A stretch of 64,000 nucleotides of DNA from Druceiella hillmani (taxonomy: Eukaryota; Arthropoda; Insecta; Lepidoptera; Hepialidae). The notes under the pieces were generated by a model. That model ran no database searches. It was not told the origin of the DNA and saw nothing but the letters and a program-made list of their open reading frames with translations. The position numbers and the translations under genes are program-made. Below, in pieces: positions 13,463 to 24,870 of the stretch. The first letter of the stretch is position 1. Every line of letters starts with the position of its first letter. The stretch covers positions 3,976,501 to 4,040,500 of the forward strand of contig JAYKKI010000077.1 in the NCBI GenBank assembly GCA_039881145.1, given 5' to 3'.

Positions 13463-14439
13463 TCATATAACATTGGGATATAAAAAATTCAAAGTTTTTA
13501 AAAACTTAATGGAAGAAATTTCGTGCTTCCAAGAGAGACTGTATATCACTAAAGTCCATAAATAATGTAAGGATAATGAGATATTTAGGTGCAATAAACA
13601 ACTAACATTTGTCAAAATCATAGATTTTTCAAATTATCTCTAAGTACTAATATAAAATTTTCAGTTATTTTCCAGAAATCTATGTATAAATTTCAAGAAC
13701 ATTTTTTCTGTTAATTTCTATCTGATTTAACTTTTTTATGGACTAATGGCTGTGCCAATGTATTCAAGTTGACTGTCTCGGGCGCCTACTCTCTGCACAT
13801 TTCATTATTGTTGGCGTACAGTTTTAACCCTATATTTATTCAAATTTGATTTCTTTGTAATTTGCATCGCTAATAATTTGCACTCATGGATGAGGATTAT
13901 ATTTTAATTTTAAGATATGTTGTGTATTGTTAATTTATAAATTAGTATTTGGCCTTTTATGATTTTACTCATATGTACACACAGAAATACATAGGAGTTT
14001 TTGGGTATAAGGAAAAGTTTTAGTTATAATTTATGGTGGATATTTTTGTTGCGAAAAAATAAATTTTTTCCTTAAATATGTGGTGCATTTCTATGAAAAT
14101 GAATACTTATAAAATTCCCTATGTACCCCTACGTCTAGTCACTAGTATGTTCATGATGGATAAATTTGGTATTTTATTCCGTGACAAAATTTACCACACT
14201 TTTACTTACGGCCTTAATACATACTTACGGCCTGTCAGAAGTGAAACTCGCATTACAAGGGTTTCGTACACATTTAGGCATTTATAAACATCTAGTAGTA
14301 CATAATATTCCTATTAAATTATTTACAAAATTTCAATATTTTAGGCTAAATATGTTGCCTACTTTATTTTCCACAGGTGCATATTTAAAAAAAAAATTTT
14401 TTATTTGATTTAACCACAAATTAACGATTTTCGAATTTT

Positions 14440-14565
14440 TCCCTTTGTTAGTGTTGTGAGACTCTGCTTTTTGTCAAATTTCATGATTCTAGGTCAACGG
14501 GAACTACCCTATAGGTTTTGATTTATTTGCGAGTGTCAAAACTGGGCATAATGTGGCATAAATGG
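14440..14565. repeat. Fragment of a dispersed repeat
   Basis: The stretch with ATGATTCTAGGTCAACGGG and ACCCTATAGGTTTTGAT reads like a dispersed repeat that I recall from other insect, mainly lepidopteran, sequence. No coding capacity. The family cannot be named from sequence alone. Confidence 0.4.
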
Positions 14566-15639
14566 CCACGCAATTTGCAAGTTCTTAAAAAATACGCAAC
14601 AAAGACTTGTTTCCATATGAGACTTTATCACTGCCATTTTATTTGATATACAGACACAAAATTAATTGTAAATACACTTCAAGATATTTAGAATCCCCAT
14701 ATTTGGATAATAAAATGTTTATTTGAAAAAGAATGCCGTAAATTGCCTATATTTTTAGTCGATGGAGTGGCGTTACCCTTTTAAACTGTTGTCCAAAGTC
14801 AATAAGAAACTGTACGGGTATCGAGTCTGTTTTTACAAAATGGTAGGATGTTCAAGATTTAAAATACGAATCTTGTCTATTATTAGTTATATGATTATAG
14901 AATTTTAATATATCGGTGACTCTGCAATGCCGCGAAACTAACGATTGCAATAAGGTGCAAACTCAACTAGACTAATATTGAAAATTAGAGCTTAAGGCAG
15001 TTGTTATTTACGCGGTATTGCATTAGAGATGACGATATGCAAATTAAATCATTTTTGTTTTAGAGAGACTAAGTTATATTTACCATAAACATTAGTTGAC
15101 AATAGTAAAAATATTATAAAACTTTAATTACATATGTATATGTATGTAAAGCTGTATATATAAGTGAACTAGAATTGTACTGAACATTGACCAAAAAAAT
15201 TAATACAATCAAGTGGTATATTCACATTTATAGTCTCTTTAAAAGAAAAGTCAAGTGACATAATCAGAGATAAAATAAGGCTAATTGGTAATATTCCAGT
15301 TAGCTTGGACAGTTTTGAACAGAAATATTTTGCCACCAGTATTTTGCTACAGTTATCAAAAGGAAAAACCTAATTTCTTTAATCTTGTACAGAAGCCTGT
15401 TATCAGAATGCAAATAGGTTGACAAATATGTACACAGCATTAAAAGAACTCAATATACACATAAGATGCAGAATGTATTTTATGTGAACGTCGCCTCGTT
15501 TACTATTTTACCTTGCTAAAATTGTCTAATCAAATTCTTAATTTTTCATTGTTTGTGACATTACATTATTTCTCTTTGAGTTGCACAAAGAATAATGTCT
15601 ATGAGCGAGACTGATGCTGCATACTGCCCCTTCTTTGGT

Positions 15640-16215
15640 CTTGGTTCGTTTGGTTCTTTACACTGAATGGATTCTTCACTTTGCTTCAAACGTTAACTAA
15701 TTCTAAACGCTAATAAAAAACTTATTTGTAAACATTGCATAAAATTTTTCGCATTGTATTTAATTCTACACATTGCACTTAATTTTTTTTACACAGCATT
15801 ACATTTTTTGTACTTCACTTTATTATTTATACTATAAAATATTTTTCCATTTTTCTTGCTGGTTTTTTTACTTTTTACAACATATTTTATTTTTCACGGT
15901 ATGTTTGATAGTAAATGTTGATTCTTATATTTCATTTTTAATATTGCTCATTTACTTGGTTCTCTGATACATCATATAGCATCACAACTTTACCTGTTTA
16001 TTCATAACAATTGATTTTACACATTGCTCTTCATACTATCTTTGGTAATTCACGTTTCACTTTAATTCACTTTGCACTTGATTCTTTAAATTGCTGATTC
16101 TACATACTACACTTGAATGTTTATTTACACTATACTGTATTTTATTATTCCATACAATACTTGATTTTCCACATTGCATTTGATTTTTTGTTTTTCACTT
16201 ATTAATTGTATATTA
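15640..16215. repeat. Degenerate short tandem repeat, TTCACATTGCACTTGATT-like
   Basis: About 570 bp in which variants of a 20-25-bp phrase (an AATT or GATT core, then TTTACACATTGCACTT) recur with heavy drift, for example near 15765, 16015, 16065, 16090 and 16165. It looks like an old minisatellite. It lies just 3' of the Helitron helicase relic in that element's orientation and may be part of it. Confidence 0.45.
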
Positions 16216-16529
16216 CACTATCTGTGATACCTGGAATTGCCGGGTCAAAATATATTGCACGCTTAATGGTATAAAGATCAGTTTTTCATCTTATGTATAC
16301 AGATGTTTATTTCATTAAACGTATGATATATATAATATATATGAAATTAATTAATTATGTAAATAATGGAATTAAAACACAGGTTAGAATTAAAAATACT
16401 TATTTCAATAAAAAATTTGCTTTTTTAAAAAAAAAATTATGTTAAACATTTAAAATTTTTGTCACAATACCTGCTTATATATACATAACATATTGACATT
16501 TTTTAGAGACAGTTATCTTTTATTAATTT

Positions 16530-17600
16530 TTACTCACAGCACTTCTTTGTACACAATATTTAGAGTTTTATGGTCTGGGCTGTAAATGAACAAATTTTGA
16601 AGTGAACCAACTCGCAAACACGCAACATACAATTGGCCGTGTGAAAAGCATGTTTTCTTTAGATTAACACTGCAATATTGAAATGTTTGACCCTGTGATG
16701 GTCATGCTGGAAGCTAACTTAATTCGGAATTATATTACCTTAAAAGTGAAGGCAATCCAGTTGATATTAAAGGTATTCACGGTATAAATACCATCTGCCC
16801 TTTTCCTTTACCAGTCAATATATTGGCTTCGATAATATGATTCTGTAATTGCTTGATGCAGAGTCTTGTACCGTTACACTGTTTTGGTGAATTTAAATTC
16901 CACAGTAAAATTGGTGAGTCAACTTTCAATTTGAGGCAATGTAATGGTATTCCTGAAACATTCAGTGAATTTAAAAACTCAGTTTAAAAAAGAATAAAAA
17001 GAAAGAGAGGAAAGTTGACACTCTCATCTTCATCTTTCATTGGATCTATCGACATAACTTTTCTCTTCGCCAAGAATCATCTGTTGGACGGTCCTGTTGA
17101 TGTCGTTAACAGTATCATTTTTTGTCGCTAGAATAACTCTCTCCCATAACCATTCTGAATTGATATAATTTTCGACAATGTTCGGATATATTTCTGTTAT
17201 GAGTTGTTCAGGTGTTTCAACAGTGTTGCACAGTTCATTTGTCAGTACGATTTGGCCAAAATTTGCATCTATAGGATAGGTGCCTTCACCTATTTGTAAA
17301 AGTTTTTCAGAAAATTCTTATGCTTTTTCGTCTCTTGAAATTTGTGCTCTCATATTTGTTATTAATTTAATTGTTATTATGTGTTGCCATATGACTGACT
17401 TTTTCATTAATTTCATCCGCTGGTGTCGATTTTCGAATGACAGGCAGCATTTGACGAAAATTGTCTGACAATATCAGCGATACACCTCCCATGCTGATAA
17501 TTTGACTTTACTACTCAAACAACATATATTTTCAGTTTCTTTCAATTTTTTTGGCATTGCAATCTTACATACTTCGCTCGATTTTCTGACAACGATATTC
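16530..17600 (-). pseudogene. Helitron helicase (Pif1-like) C-terminal relic
   Basis: Minus-strand translation of 16535-16715 gives QGQTFQYCSVNL, then CFSHGQLYVACLRVGS, LFIYSPDHKTLNIVY and a stop, which is the C-terminal signature of Rep/Hel Helitron proteins (the KSQGQT helicase motif onwards). Further upstream on the same strand are LKVDSPILLWNLN, CNGTRLCIKQLQ, ILTGKGKGQMVFIP, then ERVILATKND and LILSDNFRQMLPVI, in the order expected of Helitron helicases. Stops and frameshifts break it (for instance just before the QGQT motif), so it is dead. The Rep (HUH nuclease) part was not found. The Helitron termini (5' TC, 3' CTRR with hairpin) could not be fixed. Confidence 0.85.
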
Positions 17601-17627
17601 GGATGTTTATCGTATTTTTTCATAGGA

Positions 17628-17890
17628 TCATAATTGAACGCTGGTAATTCTAAATTGTAGTTCGTTCGTCATACGTTTTTGGGGTGGAGACCTGCTTTGT
17701 TTATTTCGTTCATTTACTATTTGTTGTTGATTAACTAATTGATGATTTGTAATTGATCGTACTCTAATTCGTGTTTCTCCTTTAATGTTTGCTCTTCGTT
17801 CTTCACTTTGATTTTCTCTTAATCGTTGCACTCCTTTTCAAATTCTCGTAAGTCGATCTGTTCTTTGTTTTTCTCTTTCATTTTTACGTG
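17628..17890 (-). pseudogene. Helitron-type N-terminal basic-repeat remnant
   Basis: A minus-strand frame reads RLRENQSEERRANIKGET and similar Arg/Glu-rich text. It resembles the R-Q-R-R-A-N-E-T-E-E-Q-R-type repeats that precede Helitron_like_N domains. It is followed, after a gap where Rep and most of the helicase should be, by the helicase relic at lower coordinates. I read this as the 5' coding end of an internally deleted Helitron. Less certain than the helicase part because the composition is simple. Confidence 0.5.
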
Positions 17891-17966
17891 CTACTCCATT
17901 GTAAATCTACACGGAATTTTGTTGCGTTTAGGTATCTTACTTAAATAAAATATTATTATTTAGAAA

Positions 17967-18340
17967 AGAACATTCACTCTTGACTTTTAGAAAAATTTCT
18001 CGTTGACCTACTCTTGACCGCTGCTGAAAAACACTGTGACGAAAAGACGCAGAGTTCAAATTTATATACCATTGACGATCGAAATTTCTGGTCCCAGAAT
18101 AATTTCTGATTCCAGAATATTCGGACGTATTCGATGCTAAGCTCTTGATAATCACTTGAATTCACTGATAGAATATTCAATCTTGACTTTTAGAAACATT
18201 TCTCATTGATCTTCTCTTGACTGCTGCTGTGAAAACACTGTGATGGAAACATGCTGAGCTCCAATTTATATACCATCGATGATCGAAATTTCTGATTCCT
18301 AAATAATTTCTGATTCCAGAATATTCTGTTTAAGATTCAA
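17967..18340 (-). promoter_or_regulatory. Two tandem HSE-TATA promoter-like units (minus strand)
   Basis: A ~203-bp unit is repeated twice (17967-18169 and 18170-18340, the second partial). Each copy holds, on the minus strand, a perfect three-block HSE TTCCAGAATATTC (18110-18122 and 18314-18326; GAATATTCTGGAA on the minus strand), then 42 bp later a TATATAAA box (18061-18068 and 18265-18272). A leader with a CACAGTG motif about 30 bp further on follows. This is the layout of insect heat-shock promoters. It points into the Helitron remnant at 17890-16530. Confidence 0.7.
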
Positions 18341-18835
18341 ACTATTTTCAAATAATTTACGACATTTGAAAACATTTTAGAACTTTCCAGAATGTTTTCA
18401 AATTTTGTAGAATATTCCAGAGCATTTTAAAATGATCATATTCAATTTTAAGTGATTTACAACATTTAAGAGTAAATTAGAACTTTTCAGAATGTTTTCG
18501 AATGTTTTAGAACATTCCAGAGCATTTTAGAACGATGAAATTAAATTTCAAGTGATTCACAACATTTAAAGTAATTTAGAACTTTTTAGAACGTTTTCGA
18601 ATTTTTTAGAATATTCCAGAAAATTTTAGAATGATCAGACTCAATTTCAAGTGATGATAACATTTAAGAGTAATTTAGAACTTTTCAGAACGTTTTCAAA
18701 ATTTTTAGAACGTTCCAAAGCATTTTAGAATGATCAGATTCAATTTTAAGTGATTCGCAACATTTGAAAGTAATTTAGAACTTTTCAGAATGTTTACAAC
18801 ATTTTTTACTTTGTATCATTTGGGATTTATTATTC
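18340..18835 (-). repeat. About five ~100-bp tandem repeats rich in HSE-like blocks
   Basis: The phrase AACTTTNCAGAAnGTTTTC recurs at 18381, 18481, 18580, 18679 and 18779, a spacing of 99-100 bp. Each unit holds several GAA/TTC blocks in 5-bp register, for example GAACTTTCCAGAA and GAATATTCCAG, which are drifted heat-shock elements. The units differ by scattered substitutions and small gaps, so the array is not young. Confidence 0.85.
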
Positions 18836-18941
18836 TAAATCATTGTGGAACATTAAAGAATATTTTAGAACATATTAGAACATTCTACACCACAGCAGAC
18901 CATCATCGAACATTTTAGAAATATGAGATTATCTTAGGTTT

Positions 18942-18989
18942 TTCTAGAATATTCTGGAATATTCAAGATCGTTCTCGAACATTCTAGAA
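18942..18989. promoter_or_regulatory. Ten-block heat-shock element, nine blocks perfect
   Basis: Alternating TTC and GAA triplets at exact 5-bp spacing: TTC 18942, GAA 18947, TTC 18952, GAA 18957, TTC 18962, GAT 18967 (one mismatch), TTC 18972, GAA 18977, TTC 18982, GAA 18987. A functional HSE needs about three such blocks for one HSF trimer, and this could hold three. It lies distal to the HSE-like tandem array and the two TATA units, in line with an upstream enhancer for a minus-strand promoter. Confidence 0.9.
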
Positions 18990-19014
18990 AAGTGTTAGAA
19001 AAGGATAAAAATAT

Positions 19015-19165
19015 TTTATTACATTTTTGTCACCCACCATTACATTTTTGGCACACACCATTTCCACCCACCGGGACCAAACTCCCTTACGCACACCAGG
19101 AGATCAAGGGGCATCTACCACGAAAACCTCGAGTGGGTGGCAGTAGGTGGTCATTGTGGAAAGTC
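19015..19165. other. GC-rich insert with CACCCACC / GTGGGTGG inverted motifs
   Basis: A short block with base composition unlike its surroundings. It has CACCCACC near 19031, CCACCCACCGGGACC near 19065 and the complementary GAGTGGGTGGCAG near 19131. It may be the subterminal part of the neighbouring Helitron or a separate captured fragment. No gene seen. Confidence 0.4.
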
Positions 19166-19199
19166 TTACAGTCTTCTTTTATATATGTATATGTATATT

Positions 19200-20475
19200 G
19201 AATTAATATTATTGACATTTGTGGCAGAAATTATGTAATAATATGAAGAACACATGATTCATATAAGCAACCATATATAGTATGTAATGAACACATGATT
19301 TTTTAAACTTTTCGCATTGGCTTTTTCTCTGGATCTTATGATGGGTGTTTTGGAAAATTTCATTTTGATGGAGATTTTACGTGATGTTTTTCACCAGACA
19401 CGAACCTATAAAAATACATTTTTAAGTACATAGTGGTATTTCGACGTTGGTATTCAATGTGAATGGAGTAATATGGAATTATTTTAATTTTATAAATTGT
19501 AGACAGTCTTACAGACCTTTATTTAAACATTAGCTTTAATATCTCCACTCAATTTGGAAAAATTAAATCTAGATGTACTATAAACCTTAATTTTTTTTTA
19601 AGTTGGTACACTTAACCCAGTTTTAACATTAAACACATTTTTTTGGTCCACATATAATCTGTACTTTTATCCACTATAATTTCTTTGAGCCTTTTAATAA
19701 TCTCTTTTAATAATCATTTATTTATCTATCTACCTTTGGCAGTGGAAACCCTAAATCTCATCTTCACCCCATTTCTTGATAACGCTTTTGAACAAATTGA
19801 TTTCAACCATTGCTTACCAGTTTCGACTGATAATATATGGGATAACGATATTTTTATAGTGTTTCATAAACAAAATACAAATCAAGTGTCAATGACGGGA
19901 ATTACGATGACCGTAATGCTAATCTCTGAGTCAGCAATTCTCTGTAGCATTTGTGAATCACGTAGGTAGGCTGTGACCTATGTTAATAAAGTTTCCTGTT
20001 TCATATTGATTTTTTTGTTTCTAATGGCTGTATGCTTACTGGGACTATCTTTTGGTACCTACTACGAGTTTAAAACTGATTAAAAGAGTAATTTTTATTT
20101 GAAAGTAGCTTTATATTATTAAACATGTCGAAATTTAGAAATGACATGTTTGTTAATGTACCAACATAATTGATCCATTATCCGAAAAACCTATGCAAAT
20201 TATCCAATGCCGTATAGGAGTATACGCGGTTACTCTGCCTTATTAAACCAAGGGTACACCCACGACACTTTATACTAGCGAACTGATTTAATTGCTTAAA
20301 CTATTTATTACATACATACTCGCCTATCCATATCTGTATTCTTTACGCCTATCCATATTCTTTACGCAGTAATAGTTAATATTCTTTGCCAATGGTCTTT
20401 CATCAACTTCCAACATGCAATAAGCTGCATGCAATAAGCTGATGATATCTTCATACATCATCCTTCATGCTCCAA
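19200..20475. other. Mostly featureless; one coding-like patch at 19740-19850 (minus)
   Basis: On the minus strand 19740-19850 reads LSVETGKQWLKSICSKALSR and continues for about 12 residues before stops. Its composition is coding-like, but I do not recognise the family. The rest is AT-rich and unassigned. Confidence 0.3.
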
Positions 20476-20479
20476 TCAT

Positions 20480-21010
20480 TCTTGTGAAAAAATAGAAGCA
20501 AATATTCTTCTCCGTGACATAGCACACCAACACCGATTTTTTTGGGGCGGAGAACACATGTGGGTTTTCCGCTAGATCAATACTGACAATTCCGAGTGTT
20601 GTTGATAGCCTGTGTGACTGAATCAAACTTCATCAGCTACGAACACATTATTCATTATTCTAACACAGTGCATGCTACAAAGTTAACTAACCACTGACAG
20701 AACTTACTGCATCATAGAGGGTCTAGCGGTTTCAACTATTTCTTGGTATACACATAGCTTTAGTGCTATAAAGCCTAGAAATGCACTCGATCGATGAATT
20801 CCAGTTTGGCTAGCTTTTTCACCAATGTGGACAATTTTACTTTCATTTTAGTCTAAGTTTTGTCTGGGTTTATTGGAGTAATACTAGCTTTTCATTCAAT
20901 ATTTTTTCTCAATTCCATGTAATTCTTTTTGAAAATGGTCAATGAGATATTTAATTGTGCTTTTATTATGCACAGGCGAGTCCAAAAACGCATAAGCAAA
21001 TCTTCTGCTA
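20480..21010 (-). pseudogene. Decayed DDE transposase (Tc/mariner-superfamily type)
   Basis: Minus-strand translation near 20500-20660, over shifting frames, gives FVADEV (the SDEAHF-like catalytic motif), GYQQH, ENPHVFSAPKK and CWCAMSRRRIFASIF. This order matches the central DDE domain of transposases in which DEAHFxLNGYVNKQN..ENPH..VWCAVSRRRIIGP occurs. Stops and frameshifts are frequent. The upstream part (20660-21010) is too degraded to align by eye. It lies in intron 2 in the same orientation as the Helitron relic. Confidence 0.6.
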
Positions 21011-24000
21011 ATGGTCTTGTGCAACTATGAACGAAGATAAATGCTGCTCTGCATGTATGTTATCTTCAGATCTGTGCAGCATGATGGGGTTCTATTAAAC
21101 TGTCTCACTTGTCGTGCGACATTCATGTTGGTTTTTCCTACACTAGACATACAGTACGCATGCACATAGTAGGCATGCCCGTATAAGTGCGGTTTAGCTG
21201 CTGGTGCATGTACAGTTCGGGTTGCAAAATAAATGAGACAGCTGAAAATATTCAAATCAATTCTAATAAGTAATGTTCATAAGTAACTTAAATTAAAATT
21301 TTTTTAAGAATATAGTAAAACATGTATGTGCATGAGACCTGTTTGTGCTTTCGGGTCTTATTTGGATGTAATAATATTGTTCGTGTTTCTCTAGTAATTC
21401 CAGAAAGTTGAAATTTGGGACGTATGCAGTTCTTGCTTTTTCAAGGTACAAGGGTAGAGAGATATATAACCTCACTGTAGCAAGCTATGTCGCATACTTT
21501 ATATTTCCGAGCATCTCGTCGTATGTGAGGGCGAACCTAAAAATAATCGAACCGAAAGCGCGCTTTGTGTGAGTGTTGAAGACCACGCTCGTTCTGGGCA
21601 CCTTCGACATCTCAAATTATTCCCCCTGGCCAGAGTGTTAACCGGCACTTTTATTTAACGGAGAGTACTTTGAAGAGTAATGGAGAGTATCACATCTAAT
21701 GAAGAGTACGTTGAAGGTGACTGAAGGAATTTTGTAAAAAGGTTATAAAATTTTTTATAACAAAAATCTGTTTTTTTTGGCTCCCTCGTATGTTCTAAAA
21801 ATAGGTTATCTTTTAATGCCATTCTTTCCATTTATTTCTTACTGATAGAATTTCTTTATGTAAAACTTGCTCGAAATTGTTGCTTTAATTGTATGAATAT
21901 CATTAATTAATTACTCACAAGTGATTTTGAGTAAATTTAATTGTATATTAATAACTTTATTTCTTTGTGTTAATCACTAGTGATGTGAAGTCAACTTAAT
22001 TACATATTTTGTTACTAATATATAACACTACCATTTGTGGTAGACAGGATAGGAACTAGACACAGCTGTCATCAGTAATTAAATGCATTAATCGTGAGGC
22101 TGAATAGAATTATTCTAATCATATTTTGAAAAATAAAATGAAAATGATCCATAACCTTTTAACAAAGTAGAGCAGGTAGAGAAATAATTATTTTCAAAGG
22201 ATAGTAAAAGTATTATACACACATATGTAAATATATTTATGCGAAGAGTCTGTGTGATGATTGATTAATGTAAGAGTAACAATTTTCATCCGTAAGGGTT
22301 TGTCTGAGCAGACAATTCATGCATTTATTCTTTTCATCTCATGAATGTTTTCTTATTTATCAATCACCTTATTTAATGTACATCTACATATTGCTACCCA
22401 ACAATCTTTTATTCATAAAATGGTTTTAGTAATTTATATACTTAAGAATAAGAGAGAAGAAGAATAAGTAGTTTGAACAGCCCATTGTTCAAAGAAAAGC
22501 CCCTCTTTACTTTCCCTAAGTTATCGACATTACATTTTTAATCAGTTCAGTGTTTGACATGTATTAATATTTATTTTATCTAAGTTATAATTTACTAGTG
22601 CCAGGTCATTGTCCTTTACCAAATCAAATCATTGTCCTTTACTTTAAGTGAATCAAGTTTAAAGACGCATTAAGTGAATGAAGTTTATAGATACGTCACT
22701 AAAATTAAGAAAATAAAATGAAAAAATATATGTAACTTCTTTATAAAGCAGGGTAGTGCTGCAAAATTTAGTATAAAAAAGCACTACTTATTTGGGGCTA
22801 ACTTTATACTCATTGAATCAATAAAAAGAATTTATATTCATAAACAATTTACGAATACAAAATCTCTGTACGAATTCACAATTGAAAATCCATTCCATTA
22901 ACGTCCAGTGTCATGGTATAGTAAAAATATATCAATCTCTGATCTTAAACATTCTAACATACAAGCATTAAAGTAACGCATGATATTTTTAGTGTTCCAT
23001 GGAAAAATTGCCAGTAGTGTGGCAAATGGGTGGAATGCATTACAATGTTTAATTTTTTTATATTTATTAACTCCTTATGTAACATATGTCTACATATTGC
23101 GATGGGATAATCTGTTATTAAGAATCTTATTCCATGACAAAGTCTTAATAATTTATGTACTTTGAATCAAATTGTTACTGAATAAAAAACTCCTCACTAC
23201 TTTTCACTGATATATTAATGTTAAATTTTTAATGATACCAGTTTTCATGCATACATATTTTTCTATAGGCTGTATATCAAAACTTATCACAGGCTTAATT
23301 TACTACAAAATTGGGGCATTGCTCTTTACCAGACAAATGGGAGAACTTTTAATGATGAATTTTATATTGATAAAATCCACAGGCCATTCAAATTCGGTAA
23401 GTTCTCTCATTTGTTTAGTTTTTGACCATTTTATAAAAATATGTGTTCATATTACGTGTTATATAGTCAAAATTGATGTGTTTAATTACAGTAGTGATAA
23501 TCAAAAAGTAATGTTATCTTTCGATACTATTCGATATAAGGGCTATGGTAGTAAATCATGAAGCAATAGCAAAAAAAGTACCTCAAATGAGACAATTGGG
23601 TTACTAAATTCCAAAGATACCTTATCAGCAGTTTGTTTATGAGAGTGCGTTATTCCCCTGTCCCCTCTCTGACTGCTGACATTATCTACAGAAATGGTTA
23701 GTACAAAATACATGACACAAAATAGTGTTTCATGCCGTTACATTAAAGTGAATTATTACCCTATAATTTTACTTTTTAAGGAACATCGTTGGCTTTATTT
23801 AAAAATACTCATCACAATATAAAATATAAGCAAGACTGTAATTACAAATATTTATAGATTTTTTTGCTTGTTAAGAAACATTGATCATTAATATTATGAT
23901 ATAATAATGGGTTCGACAATAATAGTCATAAAAACTGAAATGTTTATTGAATTAGAAAAAAAAATCCATTTTATTACACAGTGCCTCAATACTATTCATT

Positions 24001-24229
24001 AATGTAAAAATATGACAAGTATGAACATTGTATGAATATGATTGTATTTGTTTATATTATATATGCATATATAAGACATGACTATAATAAATACACGTAT
24101 CTTCTTTATAAAAACTACTGAGAATTACTAAAAAAATGAACTGCTTAAAAGGAATCGGTGAAATTATTTTTGTCAAGTTGGTAGAACTTTCCTTAAATAC
24201 CAAGCCAAACTTGAGGGTGATCTGTCAAC
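21011..24229. other. AT-rich intron sequence, no recognised gene
   Basis: Short frames on both strands without domains. A small direct repeat (CATTGTCCTTTAC twice) is at 22600-22640. Nothing else assigned. Confidence 0.4.
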
Positions 24230-24870
24230 TAGTGTGTTTACAGCAGCGGTAATAGGTCGACCTCAATGTTGCTCCCTAAATTTTATTATGAATAAATTTG
24301 AACAAAGAGTTTGCCTTAAATTTTATGTTTCAAACACAATTTCTTTTGCCGAATTGTTAACAATTTTAAAAGCGCGTTATCGTTATTCGATATATGTAAA
24401 ACACAGCCATACGAGTGGTATAAATCGTTCAAAGAGGGCTGTGAAATGGTGGAAGATTTGCCTCATCTCGGACGGCCTTCAACGTCTGTGTGCATGAATA
24501 TCATCATTTCAGTATTAGAGAGTAGGCTCCAGAGTTGAACATTGATAAACTGACCACCATTCACATAGAATTTTAATCAATATTTTGCGCATCGGACATG
24601 TAACCGTAAGACTGGTTCCGAAGGAGCTTAATTTCTTACAAAAAGAGCATGGAATAATCCGTTTTGACTCTATCGAGACATCAAACATTGGAATTAATGG
24701 TCACACCACTTTGGCTATGAGAAATGTATGAAAGAATGGGTCTGATGTTATCGCAGTTTTATTGCAAACAATGGGGTTACTTTGAAGATTACAAAATAAA
24801 TTATGATGAATAAACTTAAATTTGTGTGTTTTTTTAAAAATGCCGGGTAGTTTTTATATAAAAAGTATAA
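24230..24870 (+). pseudogene. Internally deleted mariner transposase
   Basis: From about 24285 the + strand reads FEQRVCLKFYVSN, then with frameshifts the helix-turn-helix text KTQPYEWYKSFKEGREVVED, LPRSGRPSTSV and ELNIDKTTIH, a mariner N-terminal region. By about 24690 the text is that of a mariner C-terminus (YFEDYKIN just before the end), so the catalytic DD34D core is largely missing. The 3' flank ATGCCGGGTAGTTTTTATA resembles a mariner inverted-repeat end. Not functional. Confidence 0.8.

Noticed and set aside
18340..18835. CRISPR-like array from regular ~100-bp spacing
   Set aside because: The repeats are contiguous and diverged, with no unique spacers, and the DNA is eukaryotic.
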